From Stropharia rugosoannulata (taxonomy: Eukaryota > Basidiomycota > Agaricomycetes > Agaricales > Strophariaceae): 64,000 nucleotides of DNA. Within the stretch, counting starts at the first letter, position 1; each line of letters opens with the position of its first letter. The position numbers and the translations under genes are program-made. Of the stretch, positions 19,921 to 33,167 are shown piece after piece. The notes under the pieces were generated by a model. It was not told the origin of the DNA and did not search any database. It saw nothing but the letters and a program-made list of their open reading frames with translations. The stretch lies in the NCBI GenBank assembly GCA_028532985.1, contig JANCIK010000005.1, positions 1,804,501 to 1,868,500 of the forward strand. The letters are read 5' to 3'.

Positions 19921-20132
19921 TGATGTCGGGTATTTTATTAGACATAGGGATTATGGAGACCATGGGATATGTATGCATTATTTACCGGAGGATTATTTGT
20001 CGGATGTTGAACCTTGCGGCCTTGTGGCAGCGAGTATTTGTATCTATTTGCATTCCTCAGGGAAAATTGTCCGTTCGTTTGGACCGCCACACTTGACCTT
20101 TAACATCTCTATCATACCAATCTAAAGTGGAA

Positions 20133-22795
<2,663 letters not shown>

Positions 22796-22957
22796 ACGCG
22801 CTCATACTCTACGTCCTCCTAGAATGTTTTTCGTGCCCTCCAGCTACTCTACTTTAGTTACATATTTATAGACGTCTCTTTTATAATTGACTAAGCATCC
22901 TTCTTGTAATTCTCATAAGAATCCTGTGCGCCCCACACTCCGTTCGTTATCTCTATC

Positions 22958-23986
22958 ATGTCCAATATCATCAGCGATGTTGTTCGTGTTGGCGGAATTC
23001 GAACGACCGTGTATCGAAGCTCAGTGCATGGTCCAACGTCGGTCGCGGTGGTCTTTTTGATTCACGGTCGACACGGGTCCGCCAGTGACGTCGATTCCTT
23101 TGCAAAGGTTTTGGTTACAGAAGCAAATGGTACTAAGCTCGTCAATCGGAAACTAATTGTAGTTACACTGGTAAGTGTTATCAGTACCATTGAAACGTGA
23201 AAAAGTATCGGCATAACAGACTGACAAGGATGCAGGATCATCGCAACCACGGAAGCCGTTTGTTAGAGCCGAGGGATAACAATTCTTGGAAAGAACCAGA
23301 CTCGAACGAGCGTCATGGGTATGTATGTATTTTTCAGAGGCAAGGATGTGCACATTAACGTTATGTTATTATAGCATCGACATGTTTTCCATACAGATGG
23401 GAACAGCAAAGGACATATCATTCCTTGCAGACTTTCTGCCGGCTTACCTTTTTCCGAACGACGAGTGTCAGATCGATGCATGGGGTGTCATTGGGATCAG
23501 CCTTGGAGGCCATTCAACATGGCTAGCATTATCTCAGGGCAAGTTGATCAGATTTTCACCTTGACATTAGCCAACAAAAGACATTTATTAGATTCTAGAA
23601 TCCAAGTGGGGGTCCCTATCATAGGATGTCCAAACTATCTAGCGCTCATGGAGCGCAGGGCCAAAAAGAGCAGTATACCATTTGCTCCACCATACCTGCC
23701 TGAAAGCTTTATACGACATGTCAAGTCTGTCGATCCAGCTTCAAAGAACTACCGTTCGGAAGATGGGTCTAACCCATTCCTGGGGAAGAAAATCCTTGTT
23801 CTTTCTGGACAAGAAGACAAACTCGTTCCATGGGTTGCGAGCCAGGAGTTTGTTGAGTCGCTAGTCGTCGGCCCGCATGGCGTGAAGAAAGTGGTTGTTG
23901 CGGAGGGCGTCGGGCACAAATGCACAGACGAGATGATAACACAGGCGGCCCAGTTTGTAACAGAGGAATTATGTGGGAATAAGTAG
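22958..23986 (+). CDS. Alpha/beta-hydrolase, probable serine hydrolase
   Basis: Predicted soluble hydrolase of the alpha/beta fold; substrate unknown. The oxyanion-hole segment LIHGRHGSASDV follows the second strand, and the nucleophile elbow is GISLGGHS with Ser as the nucleophile. The acid is probably Asp in SGQEDKLVPW and the base His in VGHKCTDEM near the end, so the triad is complete. Four exons are joined; the last intron (23539-23591) uses a GC donor (GG|GCAAGT) and an ordinary AG, which is needed to read ALSQDSRIQVGVPIIGC. No signal peptide is seen. Length is about 285 residues. The gene lies 162 bp after the DBP2 stop on the same strand. Confidence 0.82.
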
Positions 23987-24159
23987 TGAATTATGTAATA
24001 TATAAGAGTGATGACAAGGAAATGTTTTGTTGTGTCTCTGCCCTCTCTCCGCCCATTCAACGCCTCCGCCCTTTCTTCCAACTGGTCCATTGTCTTTCTT
24101 TTTTCATCTGTTTCCATACGGCCACATAACAATCCTCTCGCCACTTCTGTGATCCTCTC

Positions 24160-27100
24160 ATGCCCCGTCGCTCCACAGCCCGCGCGTCCAACCTTTCAGT
24201 TCCCCCACAACCCCCTCCGAATGATCCTAGTTATGAGAGTCTCATGCTTCTCAGGAGACAGTGGCGATGGGCGGCATTCTCCCAGTTCTTCTGTACTTTC
24301 TCCCAGCTATTTTCTCTGAGCGACGTAACCATTACAGTACGTTCCGACTGCCTTGCATTTGCTCTGCAGTCAGTCATAATGTTATGCTCTTCCTTAGGAT
24401 ATTGAACAAGATCTTGTGTACCAAAAAAAGAATGTCATTCCGCGTATCATGCAGAAAATGTTGTATAGTTTGTCCTACGATCGGAAAGTCTCGTACGTCT
24501 TTTCCGCTTACCATTAAAGCACCTCACTCTGATATTCGTCCTTCTTGCAGAGTTGACAACTGGCAGAACGCCCTGCGCAAGCAATATGTCAAGCGCGACC
24601 CGGAGGCAAACCCATTGGGTATAGAAACACATGATTCGAACCGAGGATCCAAACATGAAGAAGAACACGCTTTCTTAGATCAAGACGCTAATGCGTCGAA
24701 CTTGGCCAAGGACGACGAAGATGGTGCGGAACATGATCTCACGATCTCAAATCAGGTTCAGGACGGATTGCCGTCCAAGGAAATGGGTTCTGTCGTGTCT
24801 GCTCGGCAAAGCGACGCGCATTCTCGGCAGTCGAGTGTAACTGGGACGCGAGCATCTTCGAAGGCCAAGCAACTCGAAGACGAAGAGGGCACAGAAACGG
24901 CGACACTAGTAGATTGGTTCGATTTACCTTTGCTCGTCAAGCTGGAAACAATACACACGTTATCCGAGTGGCAATTCCAAAACCCCACGCGGTTGCGAAC
25001 CATAATGAAAAGTGACGATGAGACAGCATCATGGGTGCGCTTCCTTCTTATCGTCTTGGATTATGATTAAACATGTTTATACAGCGAATTGAACCTATAG
25101 GTTATGACAGTAAACGTAATGCTTATTGGTTCATCGGTGGTATGTTGTTTCCTTGACAATTCGAGGTGATGGCTAAGGCTTTTCCGCAGGGGATCGCCTT
25201 TGGATACAGCGCGAACCTCCAAGGGTATCAAGACCTAAAGTCTTGAAACGAAAAAGAGCACTAGAGAAAGGACGCGACAAGAAGGCCGAAATCAAGCCTA
25301 CAACTCCTGCAAAACGCGCCCGACTCGGCGTTGTTCCTCCTACGCCGTCTACGCCCTCTGGACGTCATAGCCGTGCCGCGAAAGATCAAGCGAAACTCAA
25401 ACTCGACATGCAAGCAAGGGAGTTGGCAGAATTGAACCGTCAAGTAAATAGCAGCAGCAGATCGACTAGAGCTACGCGACAAACAACAACGCGGATGTCA
25501 TCTAAAGCAACACCTTCAGCACCTCCCCGCCCACTTGGAACTCGAGCCAGTGCACGCTTGAGAGGTGCTCAAGGAGATGAAGAGTGGCAACCTATTCCAG
25601 ATGAATGGTTAAACGATGAACAACGGTCTAAGAGCCAACGATCCAAGCCAGTAGGCAAGACAGGACTAGAAAGCGACGAAGATTCCATTAGCGATCTTAC
25701 TGAACTCAGTGACGACGGCGGTGAAGCGCCCGTACTAGGGGAACAGAATGGCAAGTCAGAAGAGAGCGGAGAAGTGGTTTCGAATGGAGTCGAGCCCGGT
25801 GTTGCTGATACTCCAGAAAAAGAGAGAGAAGACGAAGCGTCCCACCAAACACACGAAAATTTTGTCGAATGGGAAACGGTGAGATTATCGCTTTTTACAG
25901 CTCATAAAAAATCTCATTGTTCGTGACAAGATCTGCGTCACCCTTCAAGAATGGGAGCATATAGCTGAGCGATTCGAGAATGCGACCCATTATACAGAAA
26001 AGGCTCTGTACAAAGTCTTGGTCAACGATATTGTTCCTTTCGTTACTCATGAACTGAAGGTGTGTGCCATCATGATTGTCTGGTTGGTACCTCCTGACAA
26101 ATTGACCAGGAAATTGAACGCAAAAAAGAGCTTGAGGAGGCCCTAACGCATAGGAAGAAGTCTTCACGCCTTGCAATAAGAGAAAGCGAGCGTGAAGAAG
26201 CCCGCCTTGCTGCTAAGTTAAAACAAGAGGAGGAAGAAAAAATGAGTCGTGCCCGACGTTTGGAAGCGCGCCAACAGAAGGAAGAAGCTGAGAGACTGAA
26301 ACGCGAGAAAGCTAGAGAACAGAGAAGGCAGGAGCGTGAAGCTAGGGAAGCATCCAGGAAGGTACAACCTGTTATGTAAGTAATCCCTGATTCGGAAAAT
26401 GATACTTTGGCTAATCTCTTCCTTACAGTCAAGAGACGCCCCTGGAGCCGGAACCTCCTGCTGAGGTGAAAGTTACCTCGTCCAAGTCTAGGCCTAAGCA
26501 AAATTCTGCTACACAAGAGAAACGCAGCGCAAAGGCTAACGGCAAGACTAAAATGCAGAGTGGCTCTCGAATTCCTCCCGGTGAAGACTGGGAACTCGCT
26601 TGCGAAATTTGTCAACGTCGAGGCATCAACTTGGTTAGCGATTTCTTTCTTTTTTATTAAGTATGAATCTCACAGCAACATTTCAGGACGATGGCACGCC
26701 TATGATGTCATGCGGTCGTTGTGCAAGATGGCAACATATCCAATGTCATGACCGGGCGGACAAAGCAGCAGGTCGTCCTCAGAGAAATTGGGATGCCGTC
26801 GAATTTATCTGCAGGGCATGTGCACAGCAGCATCAAAGTCGCCGAGATTATCACCCTCCTGCCACCCAACACCCGTCAGCTAACCACGCGCAAGGCAGCG
26901 TTCACCCAACCCAGCCTTACAGGTCCTACAACCAGTATACCCACCCATATAACCCACCCATTGATGTTCGCTCACCTCAATATATGGCATCCTATCGAGA
27001 TACAACTCAACAAAGCTATTACATGCGGGCTGCCAATGGTCAGCATCCACCCGCTCAGGCCGCATATCCTTCAAATTCGTACCCCCCTGCCCGCGCCCAC

Positions 27101-27606
27101 GAGACAGTCGCTCAATCTACAATCTCATTCAGTCACTACCAACCGTCGGCGCATGGCTTCTCGCCGAGTTCGCAGAAGGCGCATCAAGATCCTCCGTACA
27201 GCTACGATCACTCGGGGCACCACCAATCTTATCATAATTCAGCACAACAGTATAGTCACTCATCCCAACAACAGTACCGGTCTGATTTGCCGACCTCTTA
27301 CAAGGCACCTGTAAGTTTAGTACAACTATACCTTGTCCAGCACAATTGACACATATGCATCAGGCATCTACGCCATGGAATGTTTCTACACCCGTACACA
27401 CACCAGGTTATCCTACACCATACGGTAATCATAATGCTGTGCCCACGAGCTACAGACCGCCCCCAATTGATCCTCAAGAATCGACCCGACATAATGAACC
27501 TGCGCATACTTCTTACGCCAGATATCCAGAGACACATTATCCGTCGCCTCAATTCAAGCACCATAATACATCATCGTCCTATCAGTCACCTCTCGGAAGG
27601 CAATAG
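24160..27606 (+). CDS. DDT/WHIM-type chromatin protein with a PHD finger (CECR2-like)
   Basis: Likely subunit of an ISWI-type chromatin remodelling complex. The N-terminus (LLRRQWRWAAFSQFFCTFSQ onward, through DIEQDLV and VDNWQNALRKQY) resembles the start of CECR2/DDT proteins. A later segment WFDLPLLVKLETIHTLSEWQ and RIEPIGYDSKRNAYWFIGGD is the WHIM-like part, where RxxPIGxDRxxxxYWxF is the signature. A lysine/arginine-rich region, a long charged coiled coil (about 26110-26370, KQEEEEKMSRARRLEARQQK) and a PHD finger follow: CEIC, then CGRC, HIQC and CRAC ligands around 26600-26820. PHD fingers read histone H3 tails. The tail is rich in Tyr, Gln, His and Pro. About ten short introns. It converges with APC10, whose stop is 111 bp away. 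Confidence 0.78.
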
Positions 27607-27717
27607 AAGAGGTTAGGTGCTGTTAATAAGTGTAATATACATACAATTTTTTGACTTATTGGTTACTTATTTAATATACATACATGTTGTAGAGCCAGTA
27701 CAATATAGACCATCTTG

Positions 27718-28569
27718 TCAGCGAATTGTTTCGTACATTTTGTACGGTAATGATTGAAACGCAAAATGGTCTTCCCCAATCGTGTTATTGTCCCTTTCCA
27801 TAGGTCAGATATTGTTCGAAGTCATCGACGTGGATGACACAACTTACTCAAGGGGCCCAAGGACGCGCAGACCGCGGACGTGTGTGTCTTTGCCACTCAT
27901 GTGGTTCGCAGCTACAATAATCTGGAGCACATACGCGTATACTGGGTTCCTGGTACATCATGAAGATCAGAAGTCGTGATGTCTGACACCTGCGCTTACA
28001 ATCCATCACCGTCTTCGTTTGGTTCTGAAGACACATCGAAAGTGATCCAGCCATCGGGTTTATCGAGAGTAACAACGCGCACATCTTGCAGGTCACTTGG
28101 ACCTGTACCAGCACGAATCGCCAGCGTGGAAGGGGTATAAGAGTCGTCTAGAGGGAAATTGAGCTGAATGCTTATTTTCTGCCAACGGGCTTCAGGTGAG
28201 TGAGCCCTTACATAGAAAGTCATGATGGACTGACTTGGATAGCCACCTTCCGGGGGAATTCAACGGTGATAAAATGAGGCTGAGGCCCGTCTGAGCTGCA
28301 GAGATACAGCTCAGTGGAACTGGTGAGAATAAAGGCGTCGGCGAAAGACATACTGCCAAAAGGTATCCGGATCTCCATCAAGGAGGCACTCTGCCCCGAA
28401 GCCGAACTTGAACGACGACACAGACCACTTTGCGCGAGACGAGATATCGGGCCATGGGAGTTTTGGCGGGCGCTTGGCTGAGGAGAACATAAGCATGGTT
28501 AATGGGAGAAATGGGGCGCTTACAAGGATGAATGAGGGGAGTGCCGTCGTCTGGTGGCATGAGACTCAT
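27718..28569 (-). CDS. APC10: Anaphase-promoting complex subunit 10 (DOC1)
   Basis: APC10/Doc1 is the processivity and degron-recognition subunit of the APC/C ubiquitin ligase. Exon 1 (28569 down) gives MSLMPPDDGTPLIHP, and a short intron leads to DISSRAKWSVSSFKFGFGAE and LLDGDPDTFW, the conserved start of the DOC domain. Further exons give SDGPQPHFITVEFPRK, LDDSYTPSTLAIRAG, DKPDGWITFDV and IIVAANHMSGKDTHVRGLRV, all family landmarks. The last intron (donor after GPL-GA, acceptor GGAAAG) joins to a final exon ending YKMYETIR; the Ile-Arg tail is the known docking end for the APC3/Cdc27 TPR. Length, about 180 residues, is typical of the core DOC protein. Its start codon lies only 60 bp from that of the divergent UBA4 gene. 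Confidence 0.9.
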
Positions 28570-28629
28570 GATGGACGTGGTAGAGATGGCAGATTACATA
28601 AGTCTTTCTCTCCTCATCCCCCCTTCATC
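28570..28629. promoter_or_regulatory. 60-bp divergent promoter between APC10 and UBA4
   Basis: Only 60 bp separate the two start codons. The + strand sequence is CT-rich near the UBA4 start (TCTTTCTCTCCTCATCCCCC), a common fungal core-promoter feature. There is no room for two separate classical promoters, so transcription starts probably overlap or lie within the other gene. Confidence 0.6.
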
Positions 28630-30142
28630 ATGGCTCTTCCTCTCCTCGACTATCAGCGCTATGGCCGCCAGATGATTATCGATGGCTTTGGCCTCGAAGG
28701 TGTGACGCCCATTGATTTTTTTAAAACCATGGAATAGTTGCATAACACCAAGCCAAGGTCAACTAAAGCTGCACGCTGCCTCCGTCGCAGTTGTTGGTGC
28801 GGGAGGGTTGGGTTGTCCAGCACTACAGTACCTCGGCGCGGCAGGCGTTGGTGCGTTTGGCATGCTCTGCTGAGGCTCTCCCTAAGGAACATTTACAGGT
28901 CGTCTGGGAATTATTGACCACGACCGCGTCGAGCTGTCCAATCTGCAACGGCAAATTCTGCATAACGAAGAGACGGTCGGTATGTACAAAGCAGAGTCTG
29001 CCGCTCTCGCCCTCCGTCGGTCTGTCTCGAACTCGACTACTTCAGACGCCATCTCACCCTAAGAAAACAGCACCAATGCTGAACTGAAGATCGACGTGCA
29101 CACAACTGCGCTAACGCCTTTGAACGCGATCGAGTTGCTCCAGCCTTATGACATTGTGCTAGACTGTACAGATAACTTGCCTACGCGCTACCTGCTCTCT
29201 GACACCGTCGTGGCACTTGGCAAGCCGCTTGTCAGCGGCGCTGCGCAAAAGCTCGAAGGGCAGATGTGCGTCTACAATCTAGGCGAGGACGGCCCGTGTT
29301 ATCGATGCTTGTATCCTAAGCCTCCTCCCCCTGCTGCCGTTGGGACATGCGAGGAATTAGGTATCCTCGGAGCCGTAACTGGTGTCATAGGAAATATGCA
29401 GGCGCTTGAGACCATCAAGATAATCGTGGGTGTTAACAGTAAGCTATTGTTACCTCTCTTGCGAAAAAGCTAATAAAATTGCAATCTAGATCCCTATCCT
29501 CCTCTTCTGTTATTTTCGGCGTTGGGTACACCGCCGTTCCGCAGCGTGAAAATGCGGCGGCGGAAAGCAGACTGTTCCGCGTGTAATAACTCTAAAGGAC
29601 AGCTTCCTTCAGTTACCAGCACTGATTATGTCCAATTTTGCGGTGGTCCGAGCCCTAACTGGTTTGAGAGAGGATTGTCCGAAGGCAAAGCAGGTCACCG
29701 AGTACAACCAAAGGTTATATAAAATCTATATGGCCAGAGGGCTTGCTGAACTTTTTAAAACTTTATGAATTAGGATCTACATGATGCACTGGATACTGGG
29801 AGGCCAGTCAAAATTATCGATGTGCGCCCATCTACAGAATATGCAATTTGTCAGCTGCCAGATTCGCACCGTTAGTATTCATTTCCATCTCGTTTTCCGT
29901 TGCTAATATTGTTCCCCTCAGATATTCCGCTCAAGGAAATATTAGCTGATCCAGAAAGAGTCGTCTCGGAAAACAAGGACAGCAGTGAACTCTACATTGT
30001 CTGTCGCCTAGGAAATGATTCGCAGATTGCAGCACAGGCGCTGAGACAAGCCACCAATCTCGACGAAATTATTGTCAAAGATGTTATCGGAGGTTTGCGT
30101 GCCTGGTCATCCCAAGTTGACCCCAGTTTCCCAATATATTAG
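28630..30142 (+). CDS. UBA4: UBA4/MOCS3: Urm1-activating E1-like enzyme with rhodanese domain
   Basis: Uba4 adenylates and thiolates the C-terminus of Urm1 for tRNA wobble-uridine thiolation and protein urmylation; the animal homologue also serves molybdenum cofactor synthesis. The ThiF/MoeB domain starts [16 protein letters not shown], with the ATP-binding [37 protein letters not shown] and [14 protein letters not shown]. Zinc ligands are CYRC and CSAC; the candidate catalytic cysteine is in [12 protein letters not shown] rhodanese domain follows with [10 protein letters not shown] and the active-site loop CRLGNDS, whose Cys carries the persulfide. About seven short introns are spliced out. 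Length, about 400 residues, is normal. It converges with the UBX gene, whose stop lies 131 bp away. Confidence 0.92.
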
Positions 30143-30272
30143 ACGGTTTGCAGCTGGCAGAAAAGAGGTGTACACTGCGATGACTAATCGTATGTACTTT
30201 GCCTTAGACCCACAACTCAGCATTACATAGGTATATTACATTACTCATTTAAACTATTTCTCTGTATACATG

Positions 30273-31275
30273 TCAGTATAATGGAAGAAATGCCAATCGA
30301 AGGGGGTACATACTGTTTCCCAGCTTTAGCCACTTGGGTATCTTCTTGGCTTCGCCAGAAGATGATGCAGAAGGCTTCATTGATTGAGAAGGTTTGCCCT
30401 CTTCTTTGGCAGGAGGCTCAGATGTCGCGGGTATAGGAAGATCGGATGCTTGGCCAAGCACGAATGCAGAGAGCGGTGCAGGGACATCGACATCTAAAAG
30501 GGATTGTTGCATATCAAGCACTTCTGTAGCAAGTTAAAAAATGGACTGACGATTCAAAGCCTCGTCTTCAAATCTCAGGAGTAGCACCGATGATGGAGCA
30601 AGCTGCAGCTCAGAGAGAGTCAAATCGCGAACTTTGAGATCGGACACTTTTAGGTCTCGTCTCGGGGGCTGGTCTGTTCGTAGCGTCAGCTGCATTGCAA
30701 GAGGTCTCATGAATCCAGTTGGCTCACAAAGAATGAACTTGATAGGTTTAACATCTTCCCTCAAACAGCTGCGCACGAACGCGTAAACAGACTTGATTTT
30801 GTTCGTCGATGGAAATATCTTTTCGAGCTGCGTGCGGTCGGTGAACTTGATACGTATCGTCGTCTATAACCAATGCAACAAGTTGTTGTTGGTCGTACAA
30901 TACGTACGGAATAACGGACTGCCTACCTGGGGCCATCGATCGCGCTTCGCCTTTGCCTCCGCTTCTCTCGCGGCGCGCACTTGCAAGGGCGCATTCACCA
31001 AGGCCTGAGTCCGTGCAGAAAGCGTAGCCTGGGCAGCCTGCAGATCTGCCGCTGTCGGGGTGAAGTACTCATCAGGCAGCGACACTGCGCAATCGATTCC
31101 AGTCAGGTTCCCTCGTTGGTACTCGTGCACCGTTCTCACCAGGAGTACTATTTATCGTCGGCGGCGGTCTAAACAACTTGAAGTCCGCCGGTTCCTGCTG
31201 CTGAACAGCATTCTGTGGACCAGGGACGGCTGAGGACGAGGGTTGAGGCTGGGGCACGTTTGGTTGGGCGGACAT
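30273..31275 (-). CDS. UBX-domain protein of the TUG/ASPL (UBX4) type
   Basis: These proteins bind the AAA ATPase p97/Cdc48 through the UBX domain and act as adaptors or disassembly factors. The N-terminus is Gln/Pro-rich (starting MSAQPNVPQPQ) and shorter than in animal TUG, lacking the N-terminal ubiquitin-like domain. The core gives LPDEYFTPTAADLQAAQATL, APLQVRAAREAEAKAKRDRW and TIRIKFTDRTQLEKIFP, matching the helical region plus UBX fold of ASPL. The end is EAKKIPKWLKLG, the conserved PKWLK tail motif. Three or more introns. The C-terminus is uncertain: either the frame reads on to a stop at 30273, or an intron starts at GTATGTAC just after KLGN. Confidence 0.78.
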
Positions 31276-31707
31276 GGGAGATGAAAGAGAAGGAGATAAT
31301 GGACTACATATTAGGTAATGTACATACAACATATGACTGTGCTACATCCCTGTCCTCCTTTTATCCCTGATGCAAATGACGTGGCCTGTGGAACAAGTCG
31401 TGTGTCAGTATTCGTCAAAAAAGAGCATAAAGAGAAAAAGGTCAGGAACAGTAGGTTGTCTCATGGCCCGTCCCCAGGATCACTGGCGGGTGATCCCTTT
31501 GGTGTGAGGACGGAGACAATCGAACGCAAATTACAAAAAACATCATTCAGCGCGACAAGAAGACTCAGACCGACTTACATGGCGCAAAAAGGTCACGACA
31601 GACCTTCAGAAAAAACGCGCCCTTTATATGCAGCGCATGTTTATGTATATTTGCATGATGGGCAAACCAAGGGGCTCCGCGCCGCTGCGTCCTTGACTTC
31701 ATACAGA
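31276..31707. other. Divergent promoter region between UBX and PITH genes
   Basis: About 430 bp between two divergent start codons. An open frame on the + strand runs through most of it into the PITH gene, but has no conserved features and is probably chance. No TATA box or repeat stands out. Confidence 0.4.
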
Positions 31708-32633
31708 ATGCCGCATGAACACCACGACGGCTGTGGGCACGAAAGCCACGACCACGACCACGATCATGACCACGGAGACGCATCCCTCGGGTACCAGGAC
31801 AATCTTTACCAGCACATCGACCGCCCCAACGTTGTAGCTCTCAACGCGGACGGTAATGCCGCAGAGATCATCAAGCCATGGCATCTCCGTCTCGACGAAA
31901 CCAAGGCAGGCAATCAGTCATGTGCAGAAAGCTCTGAATGAAGATCTCATATGCTGTGTATGGCTCTCAGTACATTGAATCTGACGCCGATGATCAATTG
32001 TGGCTATATATTTTCTGTCTGCTATGCTCACGTATGATCTAATAATGCTGCAGAATCATACGCGTCCCCTTCACGGGAACTGTTCGTCTCAAGGCCATCC
32101 TCCTCAAGGCAGGCCCAGCTGGTCATACTCCATCCAACATACTACTGGTACGTTATTCGTAATAACATATACCATGTTCATCATCCATTGTATTTGATCC
32201 AGTTTCCGAATGAGCCAACTCTGGACTTTAATGATATTCAAGATCGTAAGCCAGTGCAGGAATTAGCAGTTCCGCAAAACAGAGACGTAGGAGAATATGC
32301 TGTCAAGTAGGATTTATACCCAGCACCGCTCACGCAAATCATTGATCACTATGCGGTATATAGGACCGCCAAATTCTCGAACATCTCAGATATTACGCTT
32401 TTTATTCCTTCATCTCAAGGAGAAGATACTACGCGTATATATTACTTGGGTTTCCTCGGAACTTGGACTGAGGTTTGTGTTGTCTCTCCCATCCAACTTC
32501 GCAAACTCCTGAAAGCTTGCATTTATAGTCAAAGAACCAACCCATTATAACAGTATACGAAGCTCAAGCAAACCTTGCTGATCACGAGAAGATTCAAGGC
32601 ACGGATGCAATGTGGAGCCGCCCTGGTCATTGA
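31708..32633 (+). CDS. PITH-domain protein (PITHD1-like)
   Basis: PITH domains bind proteasomes in thioredoxin-like 1; the stand-alone form (PITHD1) is a small conserved eukaryotic protein. The start MPHEHHDGCGHESHDHDHDH gives the typical His/Asp-rich N-terminus, then GYQDNLYQHIDRPNVVALN opens the PITH domain. Later exons give YIESDADDQIIIRVPFTGTV, LKAGPAGHTPSNILLFPNEP, ISDITLFIPSSQGEDTTRIY, and a short last part with QPIITVYEAQANLADHEKI and a TrpSerArgProGlyHis end. Five short introns. About 215 residues, normal for the family. The His-rich start may bind metal, which is inference. Confidence 0.88.
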
Positions 32634-33167
32634 TTAAGCAGATACCAGACAACGCAATCATATACAGTAAGGTATAAAATAACATGTACTTTCCGATTAT
32701 CTGGCTTCCTTTACACATACTTTTTTAAGGTTTTTCCTACTTTTGTGTCTCGTTGGCGTCTCGTAAATAATCCAAGCCATATAAGACTAAACCAGTTAGG
32801 TTCTCTGACATGCTAGGCATCGCACTTCACTTTGTGGTACAAAGCCTATCTTCGACGCCGCAGTTGCGATCTTTGTGTATCTTTACAATGTAAAATATCG
32901 TGTATACCATGCAGAAGTAAGAACAGCAGTCATCCTAGTCTTCGCCGTGCATCATATTAAGTTATGAAATGTATCTATTTAACTAGTAAATGTTTATGTC
33001 GATGATGTTGATGCAGCAACAGATGATAGTAAGAGACTATAAGTAATACAGAAATGAGCCAACCAAACACCCTCCTCAGCCATAAGTAATATACACCCCA
33101 GCACAGTACAGATCAATCTCCCCACCTCCTTCATCCTCTCCAGAATTAATCACCTCCACAGCTACAG
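32634..33167. other. Intergenic stretch between convergent genes, no feature seen
   Basis: About 530 bp of AT-rich sequence between the PITH gene stop and the MED25-like gene stop. It should contain both 3' ends. No coding frame, hairpin or repeat of note was found. Confidence 0.4.

Noticed and set aside
31318..31707. In-frame upstream extension of the PITH-domain gene
   Set aside because: The frame is open, but the encoded sequence has no conserved feature, and MPHEHHDGCGH at 31708 is the family-typical start.
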